This document shows positions 54,877-64,000 of a DNA stretch of 64,000 nt, one piece after another. The notes below the pieces were generated by a model, which did not search any database, had not been told where the DNA came from, and was given only the letters and a program-made list of their open reading frames with translations. The first letter of the stretch is position 1, and the number at the start of each line of letters is the position of its first letter. The stretch is from Cyrtodaria siliqua (taxonomy: Eukaryota; Mollusca; Bivalvia; Adapedonta; Hiatellidae): the NCBI GenBank assembly GCA_037043455.1, contig JAWPHD010000089.1, positions 124,001 through 188,000 on the forward strand, given 5' to 3'. The position numbers and the translations under genes were made by a program.

Positions 54877-56090
54877 AAGATCGGACAGGGAAAGTAGCAT
54901 TCAAGGAGGACAGTCAACCACAAAACACAGAAACAAACACGCAAACAGACAAACAAGAAGGCAAAAGTAATAATAAATGCAAACGACATCATAAACACAA
55001 AAAGGGTTGACAATAGGGCTACCGCCTTGGAACGGTCAGTAGCAAAGTAGGCCACTGGGGGGTTAAACCGGTTCTAGGGTGCACCAAACCTCACACTTAC
55101 CCTACTGTCATCCCAATAAAACAGGACAGTGTAAATAAAGAAATCCCCGCCATGATCTAATCTCTAAAATATGCTCGTGTAAATATAATACAAAAAAACA
55201 ATAGCCTAGAAAGCCACAAAGAAGGTACTCAATGACTAGGCAGAAGCCAGAGCAACAAGAGAATAAACCATTAAGGGCACGACAAGAAAGATCATAGACA
55301 AACATCAAACGCCACCGTCCCAATGGGCGTTAGGTAGGCGTCATCATAGGGTACACAGCCTGTCCGGTCATCGTACAATTAAAGAGGAAAGCATAGTGGC
55401 GAACTGTAAAAGGGTCCACCACCAAGCATGCAGTACGTTGAAAAATGATAGGGTCATAACCTCTTTTGATAAACTTTTTAACAAGTTTAACAAAGATAGA
55501 ATGAAAGAGATCATGACCAAGAATCTTTCGAAGTTTATAAATCACATCACCATAGAAGTCAGGTTGTGATAGTCCTTGTCGCAGAGGAGTCTTTAAATTG
55601 CTTTTATATTTGGAAAGAAGATCAGGGTTACGATAATACTATTTTGCAAAGGTTTTACGAAGTTTATGGTAACGGTAACCCTGATTGAGTTGCTTTTTAG
55701 TTATACAAAGATTACGAATATTAAAGTCCTCAACTCGAGTACAAGCTCTTGAAAAACGAATAAGTTGAGATACATACACCCCATAAGAAGTTGCTCGGGG
55801 AACATCCCCATCCAAATGGGGATAATTAACAATATCAAAATTAAAATCATCTCTCTTGTCATAGATTTTGCTAATTATTTCACTATTTTCAATCGAGAGA
55901 TCAAAATCAAGAAAAGAAACTTTATTATCAGATATATTAGCTTAATTGTTAAGCTGAAGTTCTTTAGGATAAATAATATTAACCATAGTTGGAAAGAAAG
56001 GGTTGTCAATGTTCAATATGTCATCCAGATACCGAAAGGTGTCATTAAAGGCTTCAATAACATCTGCCTGGGTATCTGGTGAAAAACTCA
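54877..56090 (-). mobile_element. Foreign RT-element fragment inserted in Gag
   Basis: In minus orientation the Gag frame passes from EEGF directly into MLSFSPDTQADVIEAFNDTF and RYLDDILNIDN, an RT palm motif (YLDD) of a different element class. A downstream C-terminal region follows in pieces (DFDLSIENSEI near 55880, FYGDVIYKLRKILGHDLFHS near 55520, ending near 55330). About 450 bp of apparent 3' UTR with AACCGGTTTAACCCC comes next. Gag resumes at FRACLPEKGE. This RT does not resemble Gypsy RT. I cannot place it safely among Penelope-like, DIRS-like or other groups. Confidence 0.7.
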
Positions 56091-56910
56091 ACATGAAACC
56101 TTCTTCAGTTAACTCAAATCTCTTTAAAAGAGCACCCTTTAACTTGTCATAGTCAAGAGAATCTACACTAGGTAATCTAGAAAATACATCTAAGGCCTTG
56201 CCTCTCAATAACGCACTTAAATGAACTGCCCACTTATCCATGGTCCATTCCTGTAACTCAGCATAACGTTCAAACCGTAACAAGTAACTGTCCATGTTAT
56301 CTTTGTCAGCATCAAATTATGGTAACTTCGGACCTTTTAACTTCCCAGAATACCCATCTTTCCTTACAGTTTTACTGTCCTTAGTTATATGTCTTAGCTG
56401 CTTCCAGCTCTAAAGCTAACTTATGATCAAACTCTGATTTCTCCATCTCCATCTTTATCTTAGCCTTAGCTAGTCTACCATCTGTTTCGAACATCTCATG
56501 TTCTAATTCTTGCTTCTCCCTTACTAATCTACTTTCTAATTCTAGCTTCTCTTTATCATCATCTCGCTTCTCTTTAGCTAATCTACCTTCTAATTTTAAC
56601 TTCTCTTTAGCTAATCTACTTCCGAATTCTATCTTCTCTGTATCAACATCTAGCTTCTCTTTAGCTAATCTACTTTCGAATTATAACCTATCTTTCTCAG
56701 CATCTAGCTTCTCTTTAGCTAATCTACTTTCTAATTCTACCTTATCTTTAGCTAATCTACTTTCTTCATCTCTTTCCTGCTTTGCTAATTCTCTGTCCTT
56801 AAGTCTAAATTCCCTTTCCCTAGCCTGTTCGTCTCTAACAAAGGTTCTAAGCTCCTCTCCGGCATACCCTAACTCTTACCAATATCCGTATGTTCCTTTA
56901 TAGACGTCAT
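56091..56910 (-). pseudogene. LTR element Gag, N-terminal part with coiled coil
   Basis: From an ATG at 56910 the minus strand encodes MTSIKEHTDIG and then, after a stop or frameshift, a long charged stretch with repeated ESRLAKEKL words (about 56870-56400), clearly a coiled coil. MDSYLLRFERYAELQEW and then ALLRGKALDVFSRLPS (56295-56150) is the start of the capsid-like domain. It ends at EEGF, where the foreign fragment begins. Several stops are present. Confidence 0.75.
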
Positions 56911-57545
56911 GGTTATAGACATTGTGGAATACTCACTACAATAACTACAATACACAAGTAACTAATAATTCTACTCTACTAACTACTAATGGTAAGTCAC
57001 TGTGTCCTCAGTAAATATCAGGGATCATCATAGGACAAGTTACATACACATTTGTACTAGCGCTAACTACTAACGGTTATGTATAGATAGTATCTAGCTT
57101 CCACAAAACATACACACTACATAAAATATCTATATTTGATATTGGACATAAACCCTAAACAATCATAGAAATGTGTATAGCATGTACATGTATATTTACT
57201 TCTCCCATCAATATAATTATCTCGAGTGTCACAAAAGAGTAGAACGTCTTGTTCGCCAACCTCATTGGATACTATTGGTATATCAAGGGAGGTAAAACAA
57301 ATACCCAACGTATGGAGCAAAATGTGCCTCAGACCCAATCGTGTAGACCACTGCGACCTCGTGCCAAGGAAAGAACGTACAAAATCCCTACCCTTGCCAT
57401 GTCTTGACTTGTCTTCCAAGCTGTGGCCGTGATCGTCTACAGTCACCTTGATGGATCAGAGGGTGGTACACATTTCTAAAATGATAAGTAGAGATTTAGT
57501 ATATCATAATAAAGATCACTTATTGATTCTTTCCCTCCGTAGTTG
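56911..57545 (-). other. LTR element leader between 5' LTR/PBS and Gag
   Basis: No coding domain is recognised. Open frames of 68-109 codons on either strand show no family features. Confidence 0.45.
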
Positions 57546-57547
57546 CC

Positions 57548-57571
57548 CAAAATCTCACTTCTGACACCAGT
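57548..57571 (-). promoter_or_regulatory. Primer binding site of the LTR element
   Basis: Directly next to the LTR, in minus sense, TGGTGTCAGAAGTGAGAT begins with TGG, the complement of a tRNA CCA end. It could pair with a tRNA 3' end of the ...CTTCTGACACCA type (Leu-like by memory). It primes minus-strand DNA synthesis in this element class. Confidence 0.65.
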
Positions 57572-58640
57572 TGTCGCAAGATGACTCTAGTGGTTGGGGC
57601 TAACTCAGGAAAGAATCAATGACGGTGAATGCATTTACATAAGTTTAATGCAACTTTTAAAATATGTTAAATATATATACAATTATCAAAAAAAAAAGCG
57701 AATACACAGATGAAATATGAAAAGACTGTTCTCATGAACGTTTAAGACGTTCTTAGTATTATCATAAATACTGAATGTGTCGACTGACTATATACGACAC
57801 TAAAGTGTTGTTAAAGTTATAACAATGTTGATGTTCACACGAATTATGATTTAGCGCGATAACTGTGATGCGCGAGAGCTCATGAATATGATGATGCGCG
57901 AATCCAATGGGTGATTGTCATCAAATGCCTTCTATAAGGGTTGATGACGCGATATAATGATGATTAACCTCCACTGAGGTTGTATATGATGTTCCTCCAG
58001 TGAGGACTGATAACGGGCCCACCTCGTGTCCCGGGGGTTGTCGATTATATAACCTGGCCATGTTGCAGAGGTACGGGGACCGTCTCCAACGCTCGTAACG
58101 TTATATGTTGATTCTAGTGTCGAATCACCTAAAGGGCTTACACACCCTAAAGGCTTAGCTCCACTCCGGGAGGCTTATATCCAAACCTGGATGGCTTAGG
58201 CACATATTGCCTGTGAATTTAGCCGGTTCCAAGCTCTGCTCACACAAAGTAACTTTCAATCAATCCCCGCCAAAACTAGAAGACATTGGATTTTATAGCA
58301 AACGTTACGCCCAAACCATTATTTCCCCCCGTTCAGTCCTTGACACACGTGACAACATGTGCAGTATTAAAATCTACACGAAAAGACCCTTAAACAACTT
58401 TGCTCTTTAAAGAGTTAGACCTTTACTTTTACATGCATTAGCACAAAACTAAACTTATTAAACGGCACTTCCGGACGCCCTCTGGCGGCCACTTAAAATG
58501 TGCACGCTTCTACGTGTTACCTGAATATATCATGGATATTGTGAATTGGTTTGAACCGAACAATGGATTAGCATGTGACTGACAGGTGCTTACAAGAGCT
58601 GTGTACGACCAATACGCTCTACCCGTGACATTTTATGACA
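57572..58640 (-). repeat. LTR (5' LTR of the minus-strand element)
   Basis: 1069 bp. In minus sense it starts TGTCATAAAATGTCACGGG and ends CATCTTGCGACA, the usual TG...CA borders. As the LTR without the SINE fragment it represents the original length. Confidence 0.95.
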
Positions 58641-59190
58641 TTCTTTCAAACCGTTCACAGCAAGTAGTAGTTGAGGGGTCATCATCCGACAATGCTCCAG
58701 TCGTAGGCGGGGTTCCACAAGGTACAGTCCTGGGCCCCTCGCTTTTCCTTCTCTTCATTAATGACTCGCCAGAAAACATCTGTTCATAAACAAGACTCTT
58801 TGCCGACGACTGCATCTTATACAGAACCATAAGAAGAACCACAGATTGTGAAGCTCTCCAACAGGGCTTGCACACATTAGCTGACTGGGAACACACAAGT
58901 GAGGCATGTAATTTCATCCGCAAAAATGCAGCACCCTCCGCGTAACAAGATCACGCAACCCCACCAGATTCCAATATAGACTCAAAGGCCATGCCTTATA
59001 GCTACAATACAGCACCAAATATCTAGGTGTCGACATTCAGTCAAACCACAGACATATTAATAAATATTTGTTTTTAGATCTGTGGTCAAATCTTTCTTGG
59101 AAGAACCACATTGATCAGGTCACCAAGAAAGCAAACAGAAGGTTGGGCTTCCTGCGACGAAACCTGAAATAAAAGAGATGATAGATAGAT
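58641..59190 (+). pseudogene. LINE-2 fragment, C-terminal RT part
   Basis: [37 protein letters not shown] (motif B), LFADDCILYRTI (motif C), then frame-shifted YLGVDIQSN-like and LSWKNHIDQVTKKANRRLGF-like stretches, ending RRNLK-like near 59170. A (GATA)n tail closes the copy, as in several LINE families. The LTR element separates it from motif A. Confidence 0.8.
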
Positions 59191-59204
59191 AGAAGTAAAA
59201 CAAG

Positions 59205-60690
59205 AGACCAAAGAGGGCCTGTGGACGCTCTACTTGCTAAAACGGCTCTTATATCAAGGGTTGTCGACATAAAATTCTCATCAGTACTTCTTTTAAAACA
59301 TTGCAAAAACAACACGGCTAGGATGGCCTTAGATCGCTCTCTCCTGGTAATCATGGGCAAAAGTCTGCTGCGTCTAGTCTGGCATGGGTATTTTTTAATT
59401 TGTCCCACTTTCATCTATGAATGAAATTTCATAAAAATGGGTGGTGGGGTTTATATTAACATTCTAAACAAATATGGTAAAGATCAGATAAAACAAGAAA
59501 TCCGTGATTAAAAACAATCGAGTTTGCCGTTTGCTGAGATGACATTTAAGTGCATTTGTTTAAAAACAAAATGCCATTCTATTAAAAACAAGAGGCCCAA
59601 GAGGGCCTATGGATGCTCTACTGGCTAAAACGGCTCTCATATCAAGGGTTGTCGACATAAAATTCCCATCAGTAGTTTTTTAAAACATTGCAAAAACAAC
59701 AGGGATAGGATGGCCTTAGATCGCTCACCTGGTAATCATGGGCAATAAGTCTGCTGTGTCTAGGCTGGCATGGGCATTTTTTAATTTGTCCCACTTTCTT
59801 CTATGAATGAAATTTCATAAAAATGGGTGGGTGGGGGTGGGGGTGTTGGGTGGGGTTATATTAACATTCTAAACAAAAATGGTAAAGATCAGATAAAAAA
59901 TGGAGTAACTAAACTTGTCCAAAAATTCATTGATATACCATGCTGCATAACTAGACATAATACTGAGGCTTCCTGCCAAATTTTGTAGAAATCCAACAAG
60001 CCGTTTCGGAGGAGTAGCGCCGACAAGAAATTTAAAGTAAAAATGTCAAAGTGCCATAAATCCGTAATAAATCAGCAAACTGGAACAAAAACCTGAAATG
60101 CACAACTAGACATCTTACCGATGCTTCCTGTCAAGTTTCGTCGAAATCCAACAAGGCGTTTAGGAGGAGGAGCGCCGACAAGAAATTTAAAAAGAAAAAT
60201 GTCAAAGGGCCAAACTCCATCAAAAATCAACGAACCGGAAAAAAAATGCAATAGGCAGAGCAATGCTTCCTGCTAACACGGCGTTAACACACAAAAAAAT
60301 GAAATACGAAAATTAAAAAAAATAAATAATAAAAATAAATAAATATTATGAAATAAAAAAAATAAAAAAAATAAAAAAAAAAAAATAATGAAATAAGAAA
60401 ATTAATATATATAATATATATATCTATTAAAAACAAAATAATAATAATAATTATAAAAAAAAAAATAAAAAGGCAAAACATCTTGTAAAGATCAGATGAA
60501 AACGTATTAACGAGGCAAAATATAGCATTTTTAACTAAATCAAGGGCCATAACTCCGCTGTTATTGGTCCGATCTGGTTGGCTTTCGAACTTGTGCGAGC
60601 TTTCATTGATACTAAAAATCTGGTAAAGTTTGGTAAAGATCGGATGAAAAATGAAGGCCTTTGGCCAGTAGAGCTAAAAATCATCAGCTC
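59205..60690 (+). repeat. F2 composite element(s) with a 383-bp duplicated left part
   Basis: The F2 left end appears at about 59205 and again at about 59588. Each is followed by the same text (TTGTCGACATAAAATTC, GGATGGCCTTAGATCGCTC, CTGGCATGGGTATTTTTTAA). The second copy continues through a (GGGTG)n stretch, 155-bp-type modules with CAAGCCGTTTCGGAGGAGTA and CTTCCTGTCAAGTTTCGTCG, an A/T-rich tract (60290-60470), one 162-bp module and the right end GGCCTTTGGCCAGTAGAGCT. Confidence 0.75.
60286..60475. repeat. A-rich low-complexity tract
   Basis: AAATAAATAATAAAAATAAA-type sequence inside the F2 composite. Minus-strand frames here are poly-Phe/Ile artefacts. Confidence 0.9.
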
Positions 60691-60799
60691 CAAAAAATAG
60701 GTCAAGGCCATAGATGAAATCCAGGCATCCAAAAAGATGCACTACCGAAGACACAACTATGTAAAAATAGAATATGTTTTCTTCCAAAGATTAAGCTAT

Positions 60800-61355
60800 A
60801 AATTAGGTTTAAAACATCCAGTTCATAAGGTGAAGGTCACATCCACATTTGCTTTGTCACGCTGCGATGTACCACTCAAGATACAACTATAAGCAAAGTT
60901 TTAAAGGTCTAGTGCATACAGTTTGTGAAAAAGTGACCTAAACGCAAAAGTTGAACCTAAAAATTAGTAAGTTATCTGCCCATTGCTTGGAGGGTCAAGG
61001 TCACTGCCACATTTGCTTTGTCACGTTGCCATGTACCACCCAAGATACAACTATAAGCAAAGTTTGAAAGGTCTAGTGCATACAGTTTGTGAAAAAGTGA
61101 CCTAAACACAAAAGTTGAACCCACAAATTAGTAAGTTATCTGCCCTTTGCTTGGAGGGTCAAGGTCACTTCCACATTTGCTTTGTCACGTTGCGATGTAC
61201 CACCCATGATACAACTATAAGCAAAGTTTTAAAGGTCTAGTGCATACAGTTTGTGAGAAAATGACCTAAACGCAAAACTTGAATGTTGACGCCGCCGCCG
61301 GCGGAAAAGCAACACCTATGTCTCCTTTTTTCTTCGAAAAGGCGAGACAAAAATG
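60800..61355 (+). repeat. F8 tandem element, 164-bp units, terminal stem-loop
   Basis: CATTTGCTTTGTCACG begins at 60846, 61010 and 61174, a regular 164-bp period. Each unit has CAACTATAAGCAAAGTTT and GGTCTAGTGCATACAGTTTG. The end has GACGCCGCCGCCGGCGG and a hairpin, TGTCTC...GAGACA (61319-61349) with an additional TTTT/AAAA stem, followed by AAAAAT. Confidence 0.85.
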
Positions 61356-61359
61356 AAGT

Positions 61360-62240
61360 AACTACAGATTTAACAAAGGAAAATACAATATAGCATTTTT
61401 CAACAAATCAATGGCCATAACTCTGTCGTTACTAACAAGATCTAGCTGGTTTTCAAACCTATCCAAGATTTCATTGATATACCGCGCTTTGCACAACTAG
61501 ACATTATACAGAGGCTTCCTGCCAAATTTCGTCGAAATCCAACAAGCCGTTTAGGAGGAGTAGCGCCGACAAGAAATTTAAAGTAAAAATGTCCAAGGGC
61601 CATAACTCCGTAAAAAAATCAGCAAACTGGAACCAAAGTGTGATATGCACAACTAGACATCTTACCGATGCTTCCTGCCAAGATTCGTCGAAATCCAACA
61701 AGGCAGGATTAGCGCCGACAAGATATTTAAAGTAAAAATGTCATGCGGCCTAACTCCATCAAAAATCAACGAACCAGAAAAAAACGCAATAGGCACAACC
61801 ATTCTCGCCCTCGATCGATACTAATATCATCTCTCATGTTTGGCGCTTGGAATTATGGGGGAAAAAGTAGTCAGGTCAGGTGATTTGCATATATATAGCT
61901 AGGGACCAAACCCAGGTTTTAGGACCCAATCTAGACACGCCGGACAAAAGCTCCAAACTTTCCTCAAATGTGTGTTTATATTTCCATGTATTTTTAAAAG
62001 GGTCCCCAAAGGTTCGTGAATCCCTAAATGTATTAGGATTATATGCACACCGAATTACCGCACCGCGGATGAAGTCCTGAAAAATCAGGAGGGCACCTGC
62101 CGAGTATCAGTGATGAATTTGAAAAATTCGAAATGACGTCAGTATGTAGGCACAACTAGAAATCATAGCAATGCTTCCTGCTAAGTTTCATCAAATCCAA
62201 CATGGCGTTAACAAAAAAACAACATGGAATACTTTTTTTT
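61360..62240 (+). repeat. Degenerate F2-type modules with some unique sequence
   Basis: CGAAATCCAACAAGCCGTTT and AGCGCCGACAAGAAATTTAA recur at about 61535 and 61690 (compare 59990 and 60140). From about 61800 to 62110 the sequence is unassigned, with no gene or repeat recognised. A short module relic at 62150-62215 leads to the next F2 left end. Confidence 0.55.
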
Positions 62241-62244
62241 AAAC

Positions 62245-62323
62245 AAGAGGCCCAAGAGGGCCTGTGGACGCTCTACTGGCTATGTTAGCCAGTAGAGCGT
62301 CCACAGGCCCTCTTGGGCCTCTT
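62245..62323. repeat. Head-to-head F2 left ends forming a 38-bp perfect inverted repeat
   Basis: AAGAGGCCCAAGAGGGCCTG and TGGACGCTCTACTGGCTA (62245-62282) are followed by the 3-nt spacer TGT and then their exact reverse complement (62286-62323). Either two F2 elements meet here in opposite orientation or the left end snapped back during insertion. Confidence 0.95.
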
Positions 62324-62329
62324 TACCAG

Positions 62330-63910
62330 CTCTTATAACATCAATGAAGCGAGAGACTGCCATTTACGTTTTTTTTTAAAGTTTTGGGCAAAATACAGCT
62401 TTTTATCTAAATCAAGGGCCTTAACTAAAGAATCTGGTAAAGTTTGGTAAAGATCAGAAGAAAAATGAAGGCCCTATTAACGAGACAAAATATAGCATTT
62501 TTAACTAAATCAAGAGCCATAACTCCTCTGTTACTTGTCCGACTGGTCCAACTTAGAGCTAAAAAAAAAAAATCAATCAAAAAATCAAAACAAATAATAA
62601 TCAAAAAAAAAAAAAAATAAATCAATTAAAAAAAAAAAAAAAAAAAATCTAAAAAAAAAATCTAAAAAAAATCAATAAATAAATAAAAAAAAAAAAAAAA
62701 AAAAAAAAAGAAGAAAGAAAGCCATAAAATCTGGTAAAGTTTGGTAAAGATCGGATGAAAAATGAAGGCCCTATCGTCTTAACGAGGTAAAATATAGCAT
62801 TTTTAACTAAAATCAAGGGCCATAACTCCGCTGTTACTGGTCTGATATGAATGGTTTTCGAACTTGTCATAGCTTTCATTGATATTATCAATCTGGTAAA
62901 GTTTGGTAAAGATCGGATGAACAATGAAGCCCCTATCGTCTTAACGAGGCAAAATATAGCATTTTAAACTAAATCAAGGGCCATAACTCCGCTGTTAGTG
63001 GTCCATTATGCCTGTTTTTCAAACCAGTTCGAGCTTTCAATGACATTAACAATCTGATAAAGTTTGGTAAAGATCGGATGAACAATGAAGCCCCTATTGT
63101 CTTAAGGAGGAAAAATATACCATTTTTAACTACATCAAGGGCCATAACTCCGCTGTTACTAGTCCGATATGGGTTTTCGACCTTGTCCGAGCTTTCATTG
63201 ATATTAACAATGTGGTAAAGTTTGGTAAAGATAGCATTAAAAATGAAGGCCCTATTGTCTTAACGAGGCAAAATATAGCAATATAGCATTTTTAACTAAA
63301 TCAAGGACCATAACTCCGCTGTTACTAGTCCGATCTGGCTGGTTTTCGAAATTGTCCGAGCTTTCATTGATATTAACAATGTGGTAAAGTTGGTAAAGAT
63401 AGGATGAAAAATGAAGGCCCTATTGTCTTAACGAGGCAAAATATAGCATTTTGAACTAAATCAAGAGCCATAACTCCGCTGTTACTGGTCCGATATGAAT
63501 GGTTTTCGAACTTGTCCGAGCTTTCATTGATATTAACAATCAGATAAAGTTTGGTAAAGATCGGATGAACAATGAAGCCCCTATCATCTTAACGAGGCAA
63601 AATATAGCATTTTTAACTAAATCAAGCGCCATATTAACAATGTGGTAAAGTTTGGTGAAATGAAGGCCCTATCGTCTTAACGAGGCAAAATATAGCAATA
63701 TAGCATTTTTAATTGGCCATAACTCCGCTGTTACTGGTCCGATCTGGCTGGTTTTCGAACTTGTCCAAGCTTTCTTTGATATTAACAACCTGTTAAAGTT
63801 TGGTAAAATGAAGGCCCTATCGTCTTAAAGAGACAAAAGTTAACAACGGACAACGGACGGATGACGGACGGACGGACGACGGACAACTCGGCATCCCATA
63901 AGCTAAAAAC
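62330..63910 (+). repeat. F2 162-bp module array, about nine units, with right end
   Basis: GAAGGCCC/GAAGCCCC words are spaced about 161-162 bp (62764, 62926, 63087 and on). Each unit holds AACGAGGCAAAATATAGC, GGCCATAACTCCGCTGTTAC and TTTCATTGATATTAACAATC. The array ends in GGACGGATGACGGACGGACG and CCCATAAGCTAAAAAC, the F2 right end with its hairpin lost. Poly-A tracts occupy about 62560-62710. Confidence 0.85.
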
Positions 63911-64000
63911 AAATGAAATATAGATCTATATTAAAAAAATATATATATTTATTGTATACTTTCATATTGTCCCGTTTAGTTGCATTGAGCTAAGCGTGCA
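63911..64000. other. Unassigned right edge
   Basis: AT-rich, nothing recognised. Confidence 0.4.

Larger units (their letters stand above)
50711..58640 (-). mobile_element. LTR retrotransposon, Gypsy-type (Gmr1-like order), RT-less
   Basis: Two long terminal repeats flank an interior coding on the minus strand. In minus-strand order the interior shows primer binding site, coiled-coil and SCAN-like Gag, zinc knuckle, DTG protease, zinc-binding and DD35E integrase, and an acidic linker. No reverse transcriptase or RNase H is found. The integrase follows the protease with no room for an RT between them, an order known from Gmr1-type Gypsy elements where RT lies after IN (established). Here the part after IN is only about 650 bp, so RT-RH would have been deleted. 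Many stops and frameshifts, an internal foreign fragment and missing flanking duplications show a dead copy. Confidence 0.8.

Noticed and set aside
60284..60550. Phe/Ile-rich 88-codon minus-strand frame as a membrane protein
   Set aside because: It translates an A-rich low-complexity tract, and the hydrophobicity is an artefact of poly-T.

Overview
This is a nuclear genomic window from an animal, most likely a bivalve mollusc (inferred). It is AT-rich, has introns and several tRNA-derived SINE families, and is packed with 150-165 bp tandem repeats of the kind that crowd bivalve genomes. I find no confident host protein-coding gene, rRNA, functional tRNA or CRISPR. Almost every recognisable feature is a mobile element, a fragment of one, or an element inserted into another. 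Two small spliced genes are visible, both carried inside terminal-inverted-repeat (TIR) elements, plus two unsupported candidate exons.

Layout. 0.2-7.2 kb: tandem repeat families F1 and F2, a PIF/Harbinger-like element, a CAG-ended element and SINE pieces. 9.85-13.2 kb: a SINE on the minus strand whose tRNA-like promoter has been split by about 3 kb of 27/29-bp minisatellite. 13.8-22.9 kb: non-autonomous TIR elements, including one with a 347-bp internal inverted repeat, and more tandem families. 23.5-28.5 kb: a decayed LINE interrupted by a Harbinger-like element carrying a two-exon gene fragment, and by a CAG-ended element that was then duplicated in tandem together with part of the LINE. 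28.6-32.9 kb: a 4.3-kb TIR element. 33.4-36.4 kb: tandem families and a large palindrome. 36.5-39.5 kb: a 3-kb TIR element with an 8-bp target duplication and a two-exon gene. 41.3-42.8 kb: tandem repeats and a minisatellite. 43.0-59.2 kb: a nest of LINEs. In it, a 5'-truncated second LINE copy is bounded by a direct repeat of about 135 bp, and an LTR retrotransposon (50.7-58.6 kb, coding on the minus strand) splits another LINE. 59.2-63.9 kb: F2 and F8 tandem families again.

Recurring design. At least six unrelated-looking tandem families share one plan: an array of about 150-165 bp units, usually a GAC/GGAC-rich tract, then a short stem-loop followed by A-rich sequence. All the assignable copies point the same way. 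This, the SINE with a splice-donor-like minisatellite between its promoter boxes, and the gene-bearing TIR elements are the observations most worth following up. All family assignments come from reading motifs by eye; no database was searched.
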